Assembly (NCBI GenBank): GCA_035689345.1 | Contig: DASSLR010000031.1 | Coordinates: 1 to 55,026, forward strand | Direction: 5' to 3' | From: CF-118 sp035689345 | Lineage (GTDB): Bacteria; Chloroflexota; Dormibacteria; Dormibacterales; Dormibacteraceae | DNA length: 55,026 nucleotides | Shown here: piece after piece, positions 1 through 9,078 of the stretch | How the letters are laid out: every line of letters starts with the position of its first letter | Position numbering within the stretch: position 1 is the first letter of the stretch | Made by a program: the position numbers and the translations under genes | The notes under the pieces: generated by a model | What the model saw: only the letters and a program-made list of their open reading frames with translations | Database searches by the model: none | Told to the model about the DNA's origin: nothing

Positions 1-1
1 G

Positions 2-367
2 TCGGGTGGTGGCGCCGCCGGCGGATTCCTGCTCGGCATGGGTTTCGCGAGCGGATGGACGCCCTGCATCGGCGTGACCCTCAGCGCGGTGCTCAGCTCG
101 GCCGTGACCATCGGGACCACGGCGCAGGGCCTGGGCCTGATGGTCGCGTACTGCCTGGGGCTGGGAATCCCGTTCGTGGCGGTGGCGCTCCTGGTGGAAC
201 GGGCACGACCGCTGGTCGTCTATGTCAACAGACATCGCCGTGTCATCGACTACATCTCGGCGTCGGTGCTGGTGGTGATGGGATTGCTGCTGCTCACGAA
301 CCAGCTTTACGTACTTTCCACGGGCATCACCCAGCTGGTGCCGTCGTGGCCGTCGCCGACGCTCTGA
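2..367 (+). CDS. CcdA/DsbD-type thiol-disulfide transmembrane protein, C-terminal part (5' end outside window)
   Basis: The reading frame is already open at base 2, so this is the C-terminal ~121 residues of a longer gene. It shows the second CcdA hallmark, GWTPCIG, at window residues 18-24, followed by three hydrophobic membrane segments and a short tail. In this family the paired membrane cysteines carry electrons from cytoplasmic thioredoxin to periplasmic substrates such as apocytochrome c or thiol-disulfide proteins. The first cysteine half lies upstream of the window, so whether it served cytochrome c maturation cannot be decided. It is convergent with the MntP-like gene, with one base between stop codons. 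The family call is firm; the partner is unknown. Confidence 0.85.
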   Translation, partial: SGGGAAGGFLLGMGFASGWTPCIGVTLSAVLSSAVTIGTTAQGLGLMVAYCLGLGIPFVAVALLVERARPLVVYVNRHRRVIDYISASVLVVMGLLLLTNQLYVLSTGITQLVPSWPSPTL

Positions 368-368
368 C

Positions 369-938
369 TCAGATTCGAAACACCTGCAGCACCAGCAAGA
401 CGATCGCCAGCAGGATCAGGGCCGCCCCGGCGATCCATTCCGCCCGCTCGCGCAACGCCTCACTCAGGCGCGCGCCGAGGCGCAATCCGATTTGCGTCGC
501 TATGAACGCCTGCACGGCCACCCAGATCACGACGACAAGCAGCGACAGGCCGAGCAGGCCGGCGCTGATCCCGACCGTGAGCTCGTCGATGCTGATGCTG
601 AGTCCCAGCGTCAGGACCGCGACGCCCCGAGCGCTCGCCAGCAGGCGCACACGCCGCTCTTCGGCTTCCTCGTCCCGTCCGGGCCAGACCATCCACACGC
701 CGATGCCGAACAGCAGCGCCACCGCGCCGTAACCGGCGTAGTCGCCGAGCGCGGCGCCGGCGACGCGACCGACGAGCAGGCCGAGTATCGGCATGCCCGC
801 CTCGAAGGCCGTGAAAACGAGCGTGATCCGCCACCGGTCCCGGCCGGCCAACCCGGCCAGTCCCAGCGCGGCCGCGAGAGCGAACGTGTCGAGACCGAGA
901 GGCACGAGCAAGCCCGCGGTGATGAGCGCCTGCCGCAT
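369..938 (-). CDS. MntP-like manganese efflux / six-TM exporter family protein
   Basis: A 189-residue, very hydrophobic protein with about six membrane segments arranged as an internal duplication. GLDTFALAAALGL near residue 15 and SISIDELTVGISAGLLG near residue 115 are the two equivalent half-repeats that carry the conserved acidic residues of MntP/LysE-superfamily Mn(II) exporters. The ATG directly follows the TAG stop of the flavin-reductase gene with no gap, so the two are cotranscribed and probably translationally coupled. The link to manganese is inferred from the family; the spacing and acidic residues fit, but specificity has not been shown. Confidence 0.65.
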   Translation of the reverse strand: MRQALITAGLLVPLGLDTFALAAALGLAGLAGRDRWRITLVFTAFEAGMPILGLLVGRVAGAALGDYAGYGAVALLFGIGVWMVWPGRDEEAEERRVRLLASARGVAVLTLGLSISIDELTVGISAGLLGLSLLVVVIWVAVQAFIATQIGLRLGARLSEALRERAEWIAGAALILLAIVLLVLQVFRI

Positions 939-1418
939 CTAAAGAGGCCGGTATTCGCGGCGGCTGAAGACCATCGGCGTCAGGTCTTTTCGGTGACCGC
1001 CTTCGACCACGGCGCCGATGAGGACCCAGTGATCGCCGGCTTCGATCGTCTGCTCGAGCGTGCACACGGCGTAGGCGGCCGCGTCCTCTTCCAGCACGGG
1101 CCCGCCCAGTCCGCCATGCGACCGCCGCCAGGCGATGCCGTCGAACTTGTCCGAGAGCTTCGTGGCCATGCGGCGCGCCAGCTGGTCGCGTCCCGCGGCC
1201 AGGATGTTCGCGGTGAACCCGCGCGCGTGCTGCACCGCGGGGAGCGTGTTCGACGTCTTGGCGATGCACACGAGGGCGAGGGGCGGCTCCAGGCTGACGG
1301 CACTGAAGGCGCTCACGGTCAGTCCGCGAGGCAGGCCGTCCTCGCCGTAGGCGGTGACGACGACCACGCCTGAAGGGAACGTGGCCATGACGTCGCGGTA
1401 CAGGTGGGGATCGATCAA
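939..1418 (-). CDS. Flavin reductase-like FMN-binding split-barrel protein
   Basis: A ~160-residue FMN-binding split-barrel domain of the flavin reductase/styrene monooxygenase small-subunit type. The N-terminal FPSGVVVVTA strand, the SAFSAVSLEPPL segment and the AKTSNT flavin-contact region are typical. These proteins reduce free FMN/FAD with NAD(P)H for a partner oxygenase, or act as stand-alone reductases. The start is unclear. The TTG at 1418 lies just downstream of a TACGAT -10-like box; a GTG at 1460 would add 14 unconserved residues and nearly meet the divergent helicase gene. First gene of a two-gene unit with the MntP-like exporter. No partner monooxygenase is adjacent. Confidence 0.75.
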   Translation of the reverse strand: MIDPHLYRDVMATFPSGVVVVTAYGEDGLPRGLTVSAFSAVSLEPPLALVCIAKTSNTLPAVQHARGFTANILAAGRDQLARRMATKLSDKFDGIAWRRSHGGLGGPVLEEDAAAYAVCTLEQTIEAGDHWVLIGAVVEGGHRKDLTPMVFSRREYRPL

Positions 1419-1490
1419 CTTGACCCCGAGATCGTATTCGCCCGCCCTGTTAACGAACACTTGTTTGTGGATCCGAAACTGGTCAGACTT

Positions 1491-4400
1491 GTGTCCGTGG
1501 GGTCCTCTCTAGATCTCTTTTCGGGGCCGACGCGCGGCTGGTTCCGCGCCGCCTTCGCCTCGCCCACCGACGTTCAGGAGCGCGGCTGGCGGCAGGTGGC
1601 GGAAGGCCGGCACGCGCTCATGGCCGCGCCGACCGGCAGCGGCAAGACCCTCGCGGCGTTCCTCTGGTGCCTGGACAGGCTCATGTCCGAGCCGATGCCG
1701 GCGGAGTCAGAGCGCTGTCGCGTCCTTTATGTGTCGCCGCTGAAGGCCCTGGCTCATGACGTCGACCGCAACCTGCGGTCACCGCTCGTGGGCATCAGCC
1801 GCCAGGTCGAGGCGGCGGGCGGCACCGCGCCCGACATCAACGCCGCGATTCGCACTGGCGACACCCCCGCCGAGACGCGCCGCTCCATGGAGAGGCACCC
1901 ACCGGACATCCTCATCACGACGCCGGAGTCCCTGTATCTCCTGCTGACGAGTCAGGCTCGCCGCATCCTCGCGTCCGTGCGCTGGCTCATCGTCGATGAG
2001 ATCCACTCGGTGGCCGGCACCAAGCGCGGCTCTCACCTGGCGCTGAGCCTCGAGCGGCTTTGCGCGCTCACTCGAGTCGAGCCGCAGCGCATCGGCCTGT
2101 CGGCGACGCAGCGACCGCTCGAGGAGGTCGCGCGATTTCTTGGGGGCGCCGGACGGGACGTCGCGATCATCGACGCGGGCCGCCTGAAGACCATGGAGGT
2201 GAAGGTCGAGGTGCCGGTCGAGGACATGTCGCGCCTGTCGGCCGAGGAGGAAAGCGGGCGCACGCTCAACAGCATCTGGCCCGCCATCTACCCGCGATTG
2301 CTCGAGCTGATCCTCGCGCATCGCTCGACCATCGTCTTCGTCAACTCGCGGCGGCTCGCCGAGCGGCTGGCGGCGCGCATCAACGAGGAGGCGGGCGAGG
2401 ATCTCGTGCGCGCGCATCACGGCTCGATCGCGCGCGAGCAGCGGCTCGTCATCGAAGACCAGCTGAAGGCGGGCACGCTGCGCGGCCTGGTGGCGACGTC
2501 CACCCTCGAGCTCGGTATCGACATGGGCGCGGTCGACCTCGTGCTCCAGGTCGAAGCGCCGCCGAGCGTCGCGGCCGGCATCCAGCGGGTGGGTCGTGCG
2601 GGCCACTCGGTGGGCGAGGTCTCGAAAGGCGTCGTCATCCCGAAGTTCCGCGGGGACCTGCTCGAGGCGGCGGCCGTCGTCGAGGGAATGCTCGACGGGC
2701 GGATCGAGTCGACCGTCGTCCCGCGCCGGCCGCTCGACGTGCTCGCGCAGCACGTCGTGGCCATGTGCGCGATGGACGAATGGAAGGTGGACGAGCTGTC
2801 GGCCGTGGTGCGGCGAGCCTATCCGTACAGCGAGCTCGGTCCTCGCGCCTTCGAGTCCGTGCTCGACATGCTCAGCGGCCGGTACCCGTCCGACGAGTTC
2901 GTCGAGCTGCGACCGCGAATCGTGTGGGATCGCATCGCCGGCACCGTGCGTGGCCGCGCCGGCGCGCAGAAGCTGGCCGTCACCAACCCGGGCACCATCC
3001 CCGACCGCGGCCTGTACACGGTCAATCTCCTCGATGACGGCCGGCGCGTCGGCGAGCTCGACGAGGAGATGGTGTACGAGAGCCGCGTCGGCGAGACGTT
3101 CGTGCTGGGCGCGTCGACGTGGCGCATCGCCGACATCACGAACTCGCAGGTTCTTGTAACGCCCGCGCCCGGCGAACCCGGGAAGATCGCTTTCTGGAAA
3201 GCCGACGCGCCCAGCCGGCCGGCGGAGCTCGGCCTGGCGCTGGGCAAGATGGTCCGCGAGCTGCGCGGCGCCGAGCCCGCGGCCGCCGAGCGCCGGCTCC
3301 GCGAACGCGCGGGCTTTGACGACCGCGCGGTCAAGAACCTGCTCGCCTACCTGTCCGAGCAGGCCGCGGCCACGGGAGCTGTGCCTGACGACCGCACAGT
3401 CGTCGTCGAGCGCTTTCGGGACGAGATCGGCGACTGGAGGGTCTGCGTGCACACGCCCCTCGGCAGCAGGGTGCACGCACCACTCGCCCTTGCGCTGGAG
3501 GCGCGGCTGCAGGAGCGCCTGTCGGTCAACGCTCGCGCTCTGTGGACCGACGACGGTGTCGCGCTGCACCTGCCGGACGTGGAGTCGCCGCCGTCGCTCG
3601 AGGAGCTGATCCTCGACCCCGACGAGGTGCAGGAGCTCGTGTCGTCGCAGCTGCCGGCGTCCGCGTTGTTTGCCGCGCACTTCCGCGAGAACGCGGCGCG
3701 ATCGCTGCTGCTGCCGCGCCGGCGACCTGGGCAGCGCACGCCGCTGTGGCAGCAGCGGATGCGCAGCGCGGGCTTGCTGCAGGTGGCGGGCAAGTACCCG
3801 GACTTCCCGATCCTCGCCGAGACGTGGCGCGAGGTCATGAGCGATCACTTCGACATGCCCGCCCTCATCGAGTTCCTGCGCCGGATTCGCTCGCGGGAGG
3901 TGCGGGTCGTAGCGGTGGACACGGAACGCGCCTCGCCGTTTGCCTCATCGCTCCTGTTCTCGTACGTCGCGGTCTTCATGTACGAAGGCGACGCTCCGCT
4001 GGCGGAGCGCCGTGCGCAGGCGCTGACGCTCGACCGCGACCTGCTGGCCGAGCTGCTGGGCAGCGAGGACCTGCGCGAGCTCCTGGATCCGGAGTCGATC
4101 GCGCAGGTCGAGCTCGAGCTGCAGGGTCTCCTGTCCGAACGATTCCCGCGCGACGCCGACGAGGCCCATGACCTGCTCGTGCGCCTGGGCGACCTGAGTG
4201 ACGCCGAGGCGACCGCGCGCGGGGTGGCCCAGGAATGGCTCGCCGATCTCGAGCGCGACCGCCGGGCCGTGGCGGTCCGTGTTGCCGGTGAGGCGCGCTG
4301 GATCGCGGCCGAGGACGCCGGCAAATACCGCGAGGCTCTCGGTGTGAGCCTTCCGATCGGACTGCCCGAGGCGTTCCTCGACCCTGGTGCGCAACCTCTG

Positions 4401-5825
4401 CACTCGCTCTTGCGGCGCTACGCCCGGACCCACGTGCCGTTCGTGGCCGCCGACGTCGCGGCGCGGTGGGGGACGCCGGAGCCGGCGGTTGAGCAGGCGC
4501 TGAGCGAGCTCGTTTCGCGTGGCGACCTCATCGCCGGCGAGTTCCGGCCGGCCGCGCATGGGCGAGAGCACTGCCATCCCGAAGTGCTACGCATGCTCCG
4601 GCGACGGTCGCTGGCAGCGCTGCGTCGCGAGGTCGAGTCCGTCCCACCGGAGGCGCTGGCGCGCTTCCTTCCCGAATGGCACGGCATCGGCTCGCGAGCG
4701 GCGGGGTCGGACCGTCTGCTCGAGGTGGTGTTCCAGCTGCAGGGCCTCGCCCTGCCGGCGAGCGTCATCGAGCGCGACGTCATCGCGAGCCGCGTCGCGA
4801 ACTACAACCCGCGCCTGCTCGACGAGCTCGTCTCCATGGGTGACGTGGTGTGGGTGGGGCGTGGCTCGCTCGGGCAGAACGACGGCCGTGTCGCGCTGTA
4901 CCTGCGTGGGGACGCGCCGCGATTGGCGCCTGAGCCCGCGGGCGACAGGCCGGCCAGTCCTCTCCACGAGCGGATTCGCGAGCACCTGGGCGCGCGCGGC
5001 GCCAGCTTCTTCCGCGACGTCTACAACGCGTGCGGCGGCGGCAATGAGGACGAGCTGCTGGACGCGTTGTGGGACCTCGTGTGGTCGGGCGAGGTGACCA
5101 ACGACACCTTCGCTCCACTGCGTCTCATCGGCCCACCCAGCAGGCGGCCTGCGCGCCGCCCGCGGATGCCCCGGCTCACGCAGCCGCGGGCCGCCGGCCG
5201 CTGGTCGCTGGTCTCGAGCCTGGTCGGTACGGGTGCGAACACCACGGAGCGGCTCCACGCTGAGGCCGGCGTGCTCCTGCAGCGGCACGGCGTGTTGACG
5301 CGCGATGCCGTCGTGGTCGAGGGATGGCCCGGCGGATTCGCCGGCCTCTATCCAGTGCTGCGAGCGATGGAGGAGTCAGGTCGCATCCGCCGCGGCTATT
5401 TCGTCGAAGGGCTCGGCGGGTCCCAGTTCGCGCTGCCGGGCGCCGTCGACCGCTTACGCACGATGCGCGAGCCGGGCGGACGGATCCTGGCCGTCGCGGC
5501 CACGGACCCGGCCAACGCCTACGGGGCGGTGCTGCCCTGGCCGGACTCGGACGGGCGCATGGCGCGGGCCGCGGGCGCGTACTGCGTGCTCGAGGGTGGA
5601 GCGCTCGTGCTCTACCTCGAGCGCGGCGGCCGAAGCCTGCTGACGCGCGGCGCCGTGGGCGTGGAACACCTGCAGGCGCTAATCGCGGCGGCGACTTCAG
5701 GCGGGCGCATCGAAGTGCAGAAGGTCGATGGAGTGCCGGTCGCGGAGTCACGGCTGGCGCCGCTGTTGAAAGAGGCGGGATTCTCTTCGACGCACCGTGG
5801 CCTCGTCGCCTATGGTGGCGGGTAG
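1491..5825 (+). CDS. lhr: Large ATP-dependent helicase, Lhr family
   Basis: A ~1444-residue superfamily 2 helicase with the full Lhr architecture. TGSGKT (Walker A) lies near residue 48, DEIH (motif II) near 169, SAT (motif III) about 40 residues later, and QRVGRAGH (motif VI) closes the second RecA fold. A winged-helix and Lhr-core domain and a ~650-residue C-terminal extension follow. Lhr is a 3'-5' DNA translocase implicated in repair of crosslinked or alkylated DNA. Homology begins only at about GWFRAAFA, so the start is GTG 1491 or 1497; the frame stays open upstream to 1404, where it would overlap the divergent flavin-reductase gene. Several other repair genes lie in this window. Confidence 0.9.
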   Translation: MSVGSSLDLFSGPTRGWFRAAFASPTDVQERGWRQVAEGRHALMAAPTGSGKTLAAFLWCLDRLMSEPMPAESERCRVLYVSPLKALAHDVDRNLRSPLVGISRQVEAAGGTAPDINAAIRTGDTPAETRRSMERHPPDILITTPESLYLLLTSQARRILASVRWLIVDEIHSVAGTKRGSHLALSLERLCALTRVEPQRIGLSATQRPLEEVARFLGGAGRDVAIIDAGRLKTMEVKVEVPVEDMSRLSAEEESGRTLNSIWPAIYPRLLELILAHRSTIVFVNSRRLAERLAARINEEAGEDLVRAHHGSIAREQRLVIEDQLKAGTLRGLVATSTLELGIDMGAVDLVLQVEAPPSVAAGIQRVGRAGHSVGEVSKGVVIPKFRGDLLEAAAVVEGMLDGRIESTVVPRRPLDVLAQHVVAMCAMDEWKVDELSAVVRRAYPYSELGPRAFESVLDMLSGRYPSDEFVELRPRIVWDRIAGTVRGRAGAQKLAVTNPGTIPDRGLYTVNLLDDGRRVGELDEEMVYESRVGETFVLGASTWRIADITNSQVLVTPAPGEPGKIAFWKADAPSRPAELGLALGKMVRELRGAEPAAAERRLRERAGFDDRAVKNLLAYLSEQAAATGAVPDDRTVVVERFRDEIGDWRVCVHTPLGSRVHAPLALALEARLQERLSVNARALWTDDGVALHLPDVESPPSLEELILDPDEVQELVSSQLPASALFAAHFRENAARSLLLPRRRPGQRTPLWQQRMRSAGLLQVAGKYPDFPILAETWREVMSDHFDMPALIEFLRRIRSREVRVVAVDTERASPFASSLLFSYVAVFMYEGDAPLAERRAQALTLDRDLLAELLGSEDLRELLDPESIAQVELELQGLLSERFPRDADEAHDLLVRLGDLSDAEATARGVAQEWLADLERDRRAVAVRVAGEARWIAAEDAGKYREALGVSLPIGLPEAFLDPGAQPLHSLLRRYARTHVPFVAADVAARWGTPEPAVEQALSELVSRGDLIAGEFRPAAHGREHCHPEVLRMLRRRSLAALRREVESVPPEALARFLPEWHGIGSRAAGSDRLLEVVFQLQGLALPASVIERDVIASRVANYNPRLLDELVSMGDVVWVGRGSLGQNDGRVALYLRGDAPRLAPEPAGDRPASPLHERIREHLGARGASFFRDVYNACGGGNEDELLDALWDLVWSGEVTNDTFAPLRLIGPPSRRPARRPRMPRLTQPRAAGRWSLVSSLVGTGANTTERLHAEAGVLLQRHGVLTRDAVVVEGWPGGFAGLYPVLRAMEESGRIRRGYFVEGLGGSQFALPGAVDRLRTMREPGGRILAVAATDPANAYGAVLPWPDSDGRMARAAGAYCVLEGGALVLYLERGGRSLLTRGAVGVEHLQALIAAATSGGRIEVQKVDGVPVAESRLAPLLKEAGFSSTHRGLVAYGGG

Positions 5826-5863
5826 AGGTCGCCTCTCGCAGGTACGATTACTGCTGCTTTCGT

Positions 5864-5940
5864 CGGGGAGTGGCGTAGCTCGGAAGCGCACCTGGCTGGG
5901 GGCCAGGGGGTCGCGGGTTCAAATCCCGCCTCCCCGACCA
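5864..5940 (+). tRNA. tRNA-Pro (GGG anticodon)
   Basis: A full cloverleaf can be folded by eye. The acceptor stem is CGGGGAG/CTCCCCG, the anticodon stem is CCTGG/CCAGG around loop CTGGGGG with anticodon GGG, and the T arm is GCGGG-TTCAAAT-CCCGC. The discriminator base is A and CCA is encoded at 5938-5940. A TACGAT -10-like box at 5843-5848 sits 15 nt upstream. It follows the helicase gene by 38 nt and is probably transcribed from its own promoter. Confidence 0.97.
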
Positions 5941-6003
5941 AGATCTCGGCCCGCGTCGGCGACTTACCGATGAGTTTCGAGCGGGGGAGGAGTCGAGACT
6001 CGT

Positions 6004-6876
6004 ATGAAGACACACACACTGTCAACCTCCGAGGCCGACATCGTCTATGACGTCCACGGCCCGATCCCAACCGCCGGCGGCCGCCCGCTGCTCTTCATGA
6101 TCGGTCAGCCGATGGAAGCCGGCGGCTTCTACACGCTGGCGTCGCATTTCCCTGACCGCACGGTGGTCACGTATGACCCGCGTGGCCTCGGCCGCAGTAC
6201 CCGCAAAGACGGCAAAGTCGAAAACACCCCGTCGCTGCAAGCCCGTGATCTGCACGCGCTCATCCAGGCGCTCGGCTGCGGCCCGGTCGAGATGTTCGGC
6301 AGCAGCGGCGGCGCGATCACGTCGCTGGCGCTCGTTGCCGAATACCCCAATGACGTGACCACCCTGGTGGCGCACGAGCCGCCATTGTTCTCCGTCATTC
6401 CGGACACAAAGGGCGCGGAGCGGGCCCGTGCCGCGGTGCGTGATGCGTACGAGGCCAAAGGGTGGGGCGCCGGCATGGCGGCCTTCGTCGCGATGACCAC
6501 GTGGCACGGAGAGTACGGAGACGAATTTTTCGCCCAGCCGCTGCCGGATCCAGCCATGTTCGGAATGCCCACTGGCGACGACGGCAAGCGCGACGACCCG
6601 CTGCTTTCGGATCGTTCCTGGGCTGTCAGCAGCTATCGCCCGGATTTCGAGGCGGTGGCGGCGGCGCCGACGCGCGTGGTGATCGCCATGGGCGAGGAGT
6701 CCAGAGGCTTGTTCACCGACCGCACGTCGGAGGCCACCGCCAAGCGACTCGGCCAGCACCCGACAGTGTTCCCCAGCCATCACGGCGGCTTCACGGGCGG
6801 TGAGGGTCCCTACGCCGGTAAACCGGAAGCCTTCGCGAAGAGACTGCGGGAGGTGCTCGACAACAAGGGCGACTGA
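6004..6876 (+). CDS. Alpha/beta hydrolase
   Basis: A 290-residue alpha/beta-hydrolase-fold protein. The nucleophile elbow GSSGG (serine near residue 101) follows the VEMFG strand. YDPRGLGRS is the typical loop before it, and HHGGFTGG near residue 260 supplies the likely catalytic histidine. The substrate cannot be read from the sequence. A purine-rich GGGGAGGAG lies about 13 nt before the ATG, further than a usual ribosome site. Its 3' end is one base from the convergent DUF1801 gene. Confidence 0.85.
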   Translation: MKTHTLSTSEADIVYDVHGPIPTAGGRPLLFMIGQPMEAGGFYTLASHFPDRTVVTYDPRGLGRSTRKDGKVENTPSLQARDLHALIQALGCGPVEMFGSSGGAITSLALVAEYPNDVTTLVAHEPPLFSVIPDTKGAERARAAVRDAYEAKGWGAGMAAFVAMTTWHGEYGDEFFAQPLPDPAMFGMPTGDDGKRDDPLLSDRSWAVSSYRPDFEAVAAAPTRVVIAMGEESRGLFTDRTSEATAKRLGQHPTVFPSHHGGFTGGEGPYAGKPEAFAKRLREVLDNKGD

Positions 6877-6877
6877 C

Positions 6878-7225
6878 CTACTTCGTCGTGTTCACCTTCA
6901 CCGCGCCGCGAATCAGAGCCGTCAGCGCGGGCTCGTCCACCCTGGTGTCTTCAAAGAAGTCGATGGCACGCACCGACTTGCTCGTCAGGCGCGTGTTGAA
7001 CAGCTTCTTCGGATCCTTGACGAAAGCGCCCTTGGGAAAGGTCAACCTCACCGCGTTCTTGAGGGTCTCCCCGATGCAGACGTTGCCCTCGTGCGTCCAG
7101 ACGGGCACACCGTCCGGCCTGGAAGGCTTTCTCCACTTCACTTCTTCGACGAGGGCGGGATCCGCCTTCATGATCACGCCGCGCAGCTGCGTCAGTCTCT
7201 TGCTCCGCCAGTCGGACCTGTCCAC
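6878..7225 (-). CDS. DUF1801 (YdhG-like) family protein
   Basis: A ~115-residue protein with the DUF1801 pattern: VEEVKWRKPS near residue 27, PVWTHEGNVCIGETLKNAV, LTFPKGA, and a C-terminal DEPALTALIRGAV helix. Members are small intracellular proteins of unknown function with a two-layer alpha/beta fold. I chose the GTG at 7225, just before the conserved DRSDW start. The frame stays open further upstream, but those residues are low-complexity and antisense to the araC-like gene. It diverges from that regulator with ~80 bases between starts. Confidence 0.75.
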   Translation of the reverse strand: MDRSDWRSKRLTQLRGVIMKADPALVEEVKWRKPSRPDGVPVWTHEGNVCIGETLKNAVRLTFPKGAFVKDPKKLFNTRLTSKSVRAIDFFEDTRVDEPALTALIRGAVKVNTTK

Positions 7226-7306
7226 GGCGTTCAGGGTATGAGTCGCCGGGCGAGCGTGGCTTCTCCTTTTCTGATCAGGTTGTTTGCGTAGGATGGATGC
7301 CGCTCC

Positions 7307-7726
7307 ATGGTCATAAGCGATCTCGTCCGGCTGCGCAAAGCGAAGGACCGGATGGACCGCGAGTTCGACCAGCCGCTGGACGTGCCCGCGCTGGCGCGGT
7401 CGGCAGCGATGTCGACGGGACACTTCTCGCGCAGCTTCAAGGCCGCGTTCGGTGAAGGCCCGTACAGCTACTTGATGACGCGCCGCATCGAGCGCGCCAA
7501 GGCCCTGCTGAGGCGCGGCGACATGTCGGTCACCGACGTTTGCTTCGCGGTCGGATGTACGTCGCTGGGCTCGTTCAGCTCACGCTTCAACCAGCTGGTC
7601 GGCGAGTCGCCGAGCGCCTACCGGGCCGCGAATCATGCGCCCGTTGAGTTCATCCCTCCCTGCATGATCATGGTCATGACCAAACCGATCAGAAATGAAG
7701 AAGCGGCCCCGGCGGCGCGCGCTTAG
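7307..7726 (+). CDS. AraC-family transcriptional regulator, DNA-binding domain only
   Basis: A 139-residue protein that is essentially the two-helix-turn-helix AraC DNA-binding domain. LDVPALARSAAMSTGHFSRSF is the first HTH and SVTDVCFAVGCTSLGSFSSRF the second, followed by the GESPSAYR signature. There is no effector-binding domain; the ~25-residue C-terminal tail (PCMIMVMTKP) is not conserved. A TAGGAT -10-like box at 7289-7294 would give a leader of about 6 nt. The VOC gene starts 9 nt after its stop. Similar short AraC proteins often sit beside glyoxalase-like genes, so the VOC gene is the likely target. Confidence 0.88.
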   Translation: MVISDLVRLRKAKDRMDREFDQPLDVPALARSAAMSTGHFSRSFKAAFGEGPYSYLMTRRIERAKALLRRGDMSVTDVCFAVGCTSLGSFSSRFNQLVGESPSAYRAANHAPVEFIPPCMIMVMTKPIRNEEAAPAARA

Positions 7727-7735
7727 GGTGGGCGC

Positions 7736-8152
7736 ATGAACAACCTGAAACTGCACAACTGCTTCATCGCCGTCCACGACCACGACGAGGCCCTCGCGTT
7801 CTACCGAGACCTGCTCGGGCTCGAGGTTCGCGCCGACGTCAAATACGAGGGCATGCGCTGGACCACGGTCGGGCCGAAGGGCCAGCCGGACGTCAACATC
7901 GTCCTCGAACCGCCGCTCGCGGATCCGAATGCCTCAGCGGCCGACCGCCAGGTCATGAAGGAGATGCTCGCCAAGGGCTTCCTGCGCGGCGTCAACTTCA
8001 ACACGGACGACTGCGACGCGCTCTTCGAGCACGTCCGGTCGGGAGGCGGCGAAGTCCTGCAGGAACCGATGGACCAGGCGTACGGGGTCAGGGACTGCGC
8101 CTTCCGCGACCCCTCCGGCAACATGATCCGGTTCCAGCAGCCGAAAGGCTGA
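7736..8152 (+). CDS. VOC/glyoxalase-superfamily protein
   Basis: A 138-residue single vicinal-oxygen-chelate module: an N-terminal HNCFIAVHDHDEALAFYRDLLG strand-helix, a GMRWTTVGPKG middle strand, and the C-terminal YGVRDCAFRDPSGNMIRFQQ signature. It could be a glyoxalase, dioxygenase or resistance protein; metal ligands are not diagnostic here. The ATG is 6 nt downstream of TAGGGT (7724-7729), whose first three bases are the stop codon of the araC-like gene, and there is no Shine-Dalgarno sequence. That suggests a leaderless transcript in addition to any readthrough from araC. Confidence 0.85.
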   Translation: MNNLKLHNCFIAVHDHDEALAFYRDLLGLEVRADVKYEGMRWTTVGPKGQPDVNIVLEPPLADPNASAADRQVMKEMLAKGFLRGVNFNTDDCDALFEHVRSGGGEVLQEPMDQAYGVRDCAFRDPSGNMIRFQQPKG

Positions 8153-8196
8153 TCGCCGGCCGATTAGATTTTGGCTGCGGGGGAGTCAGATCGGGC

Positions 8197-9021
8197 ATGA
8201 GCACCAACACCTGGAAGTCCGAAACGCAGGGCGCCGGCCATTACGCGGACGTCAACGGCATCCACCTCTATTACGAGACGCACGGCTCCGGCCGCCCGCT
8301 GGTGCTCCTCCACGGGGGACTTGGATCGGGCGAGATGTTCGGACCGGTGACCACGCTGCTTGCGGCCCGCCACCTCGTGATCCTGCCCGACCTGCAGGGA
8401 CATGGAAGGACGGCCGACATCGACCGGCCTATCGACATCCGCCTGATGGCCGACGACATCGCCGCCCTGATCGACGAGCTGAAGCTCGATAAACCCGACG
8501 TCGTGGGCTACTCGCTCGGCGGCGGCGTGGCGATGCAACTCGCGTTCCGCCATCCGGACAAGTTGAGGCGTCTGGTGGCGGTCTCGGCCAACATCACCCG
8601 CAAGGCGATCCCGCCCGAGATGCTGGCCCAGCAGCTCCAGGTGAACGCGGCGGCGGCCGAGTTCATGAAGGGCACGCCGATGTGGGAGCTCTACCAGCGC
8701 GTCGCACCGCGACCGGAGGACTTCCCCAAGCTGCTGGACAAGATCGGCGCCTCGATGGCGAAGGACTTTGACTTCAGCGAAGAGGTGCGGGGACTGAAGG
8801 TGCCGACCATGATCATGTGCGCGGATGCCGACATGGCGCCTCCGAGTCACTACGTCGAGGTGTTCAAGCTGCTCGACGGCGGGCTGCGCGATGGAGGCTG
8901 GATGGGCGAAGGCCGGCCGAAGGGCGGGCACGCGCTGGCGATCCTGCCCGGCCTGACGCACTACAACATCGGCGGGTCGCCGCTGTTCGCCGAGGCGACG
9001 CTGGCCTTTCTCGACCAGTAA
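8197..9021 (+). CDS. Alpha/beta hydrolase
   Basis: A 274-residue alpha/beta hydrolase: oxyanion segment LVLLHGGLGSGEMF near residue 35, DLQGHGRT, nucleophile elbow GYSLGG near residue 105, acid loop MIMCADADMAPPSHY, and a histidine in LPGLTHYN near residue 255. Related proteins hydrolyse esters, epoxides or C-C bonds; the substrate is not determined. GGGGGAG at 8179-8185 is a plausible ribosome site. It lies 44 nt downstream of the VOC gene and may be in the same transcription unit. Confidence 0.87.
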   Translation: MSTNTWKSETQGAGHYADVNGIHLYYETHGSGRPLVLLHGGLGSGEMFGPVTTLLAARHLVILPDLQGHGRTADIDRPIDIRLMADDIAALIDELKLDKPDVVGYSLGGGVAMQLAFRHPDKLRRLVAVSANITRKAIPPEMLAQQLQVNAAAAEFMKGTPMWELYQRVAPRPEDFPKLLDKIGASMAKDFDFSEEVRGLKVPTMIMCADADMAPPSHYVEVFKLLDGGLRDGGWMGEGRPKGGHALAILPGLTHYNIGGSPLFAEATLAFLDQ

Positions 9022-9078
9022 CCGTCAGGCCTGTTTCAATAGACGCTCCTCCAGGTCGGTTCCAAAAGGAGCTCTCCC

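Noticed and set aside
1779..3848. Long reverse-strand open frame of 689 codons
   Set aside because: It lies entirely antisense to the Lhr helicase, has a low-complexity Arg/His/Asp-rich translation and no recognisable domain. Such frames are expected in GC-rich coding DNA.
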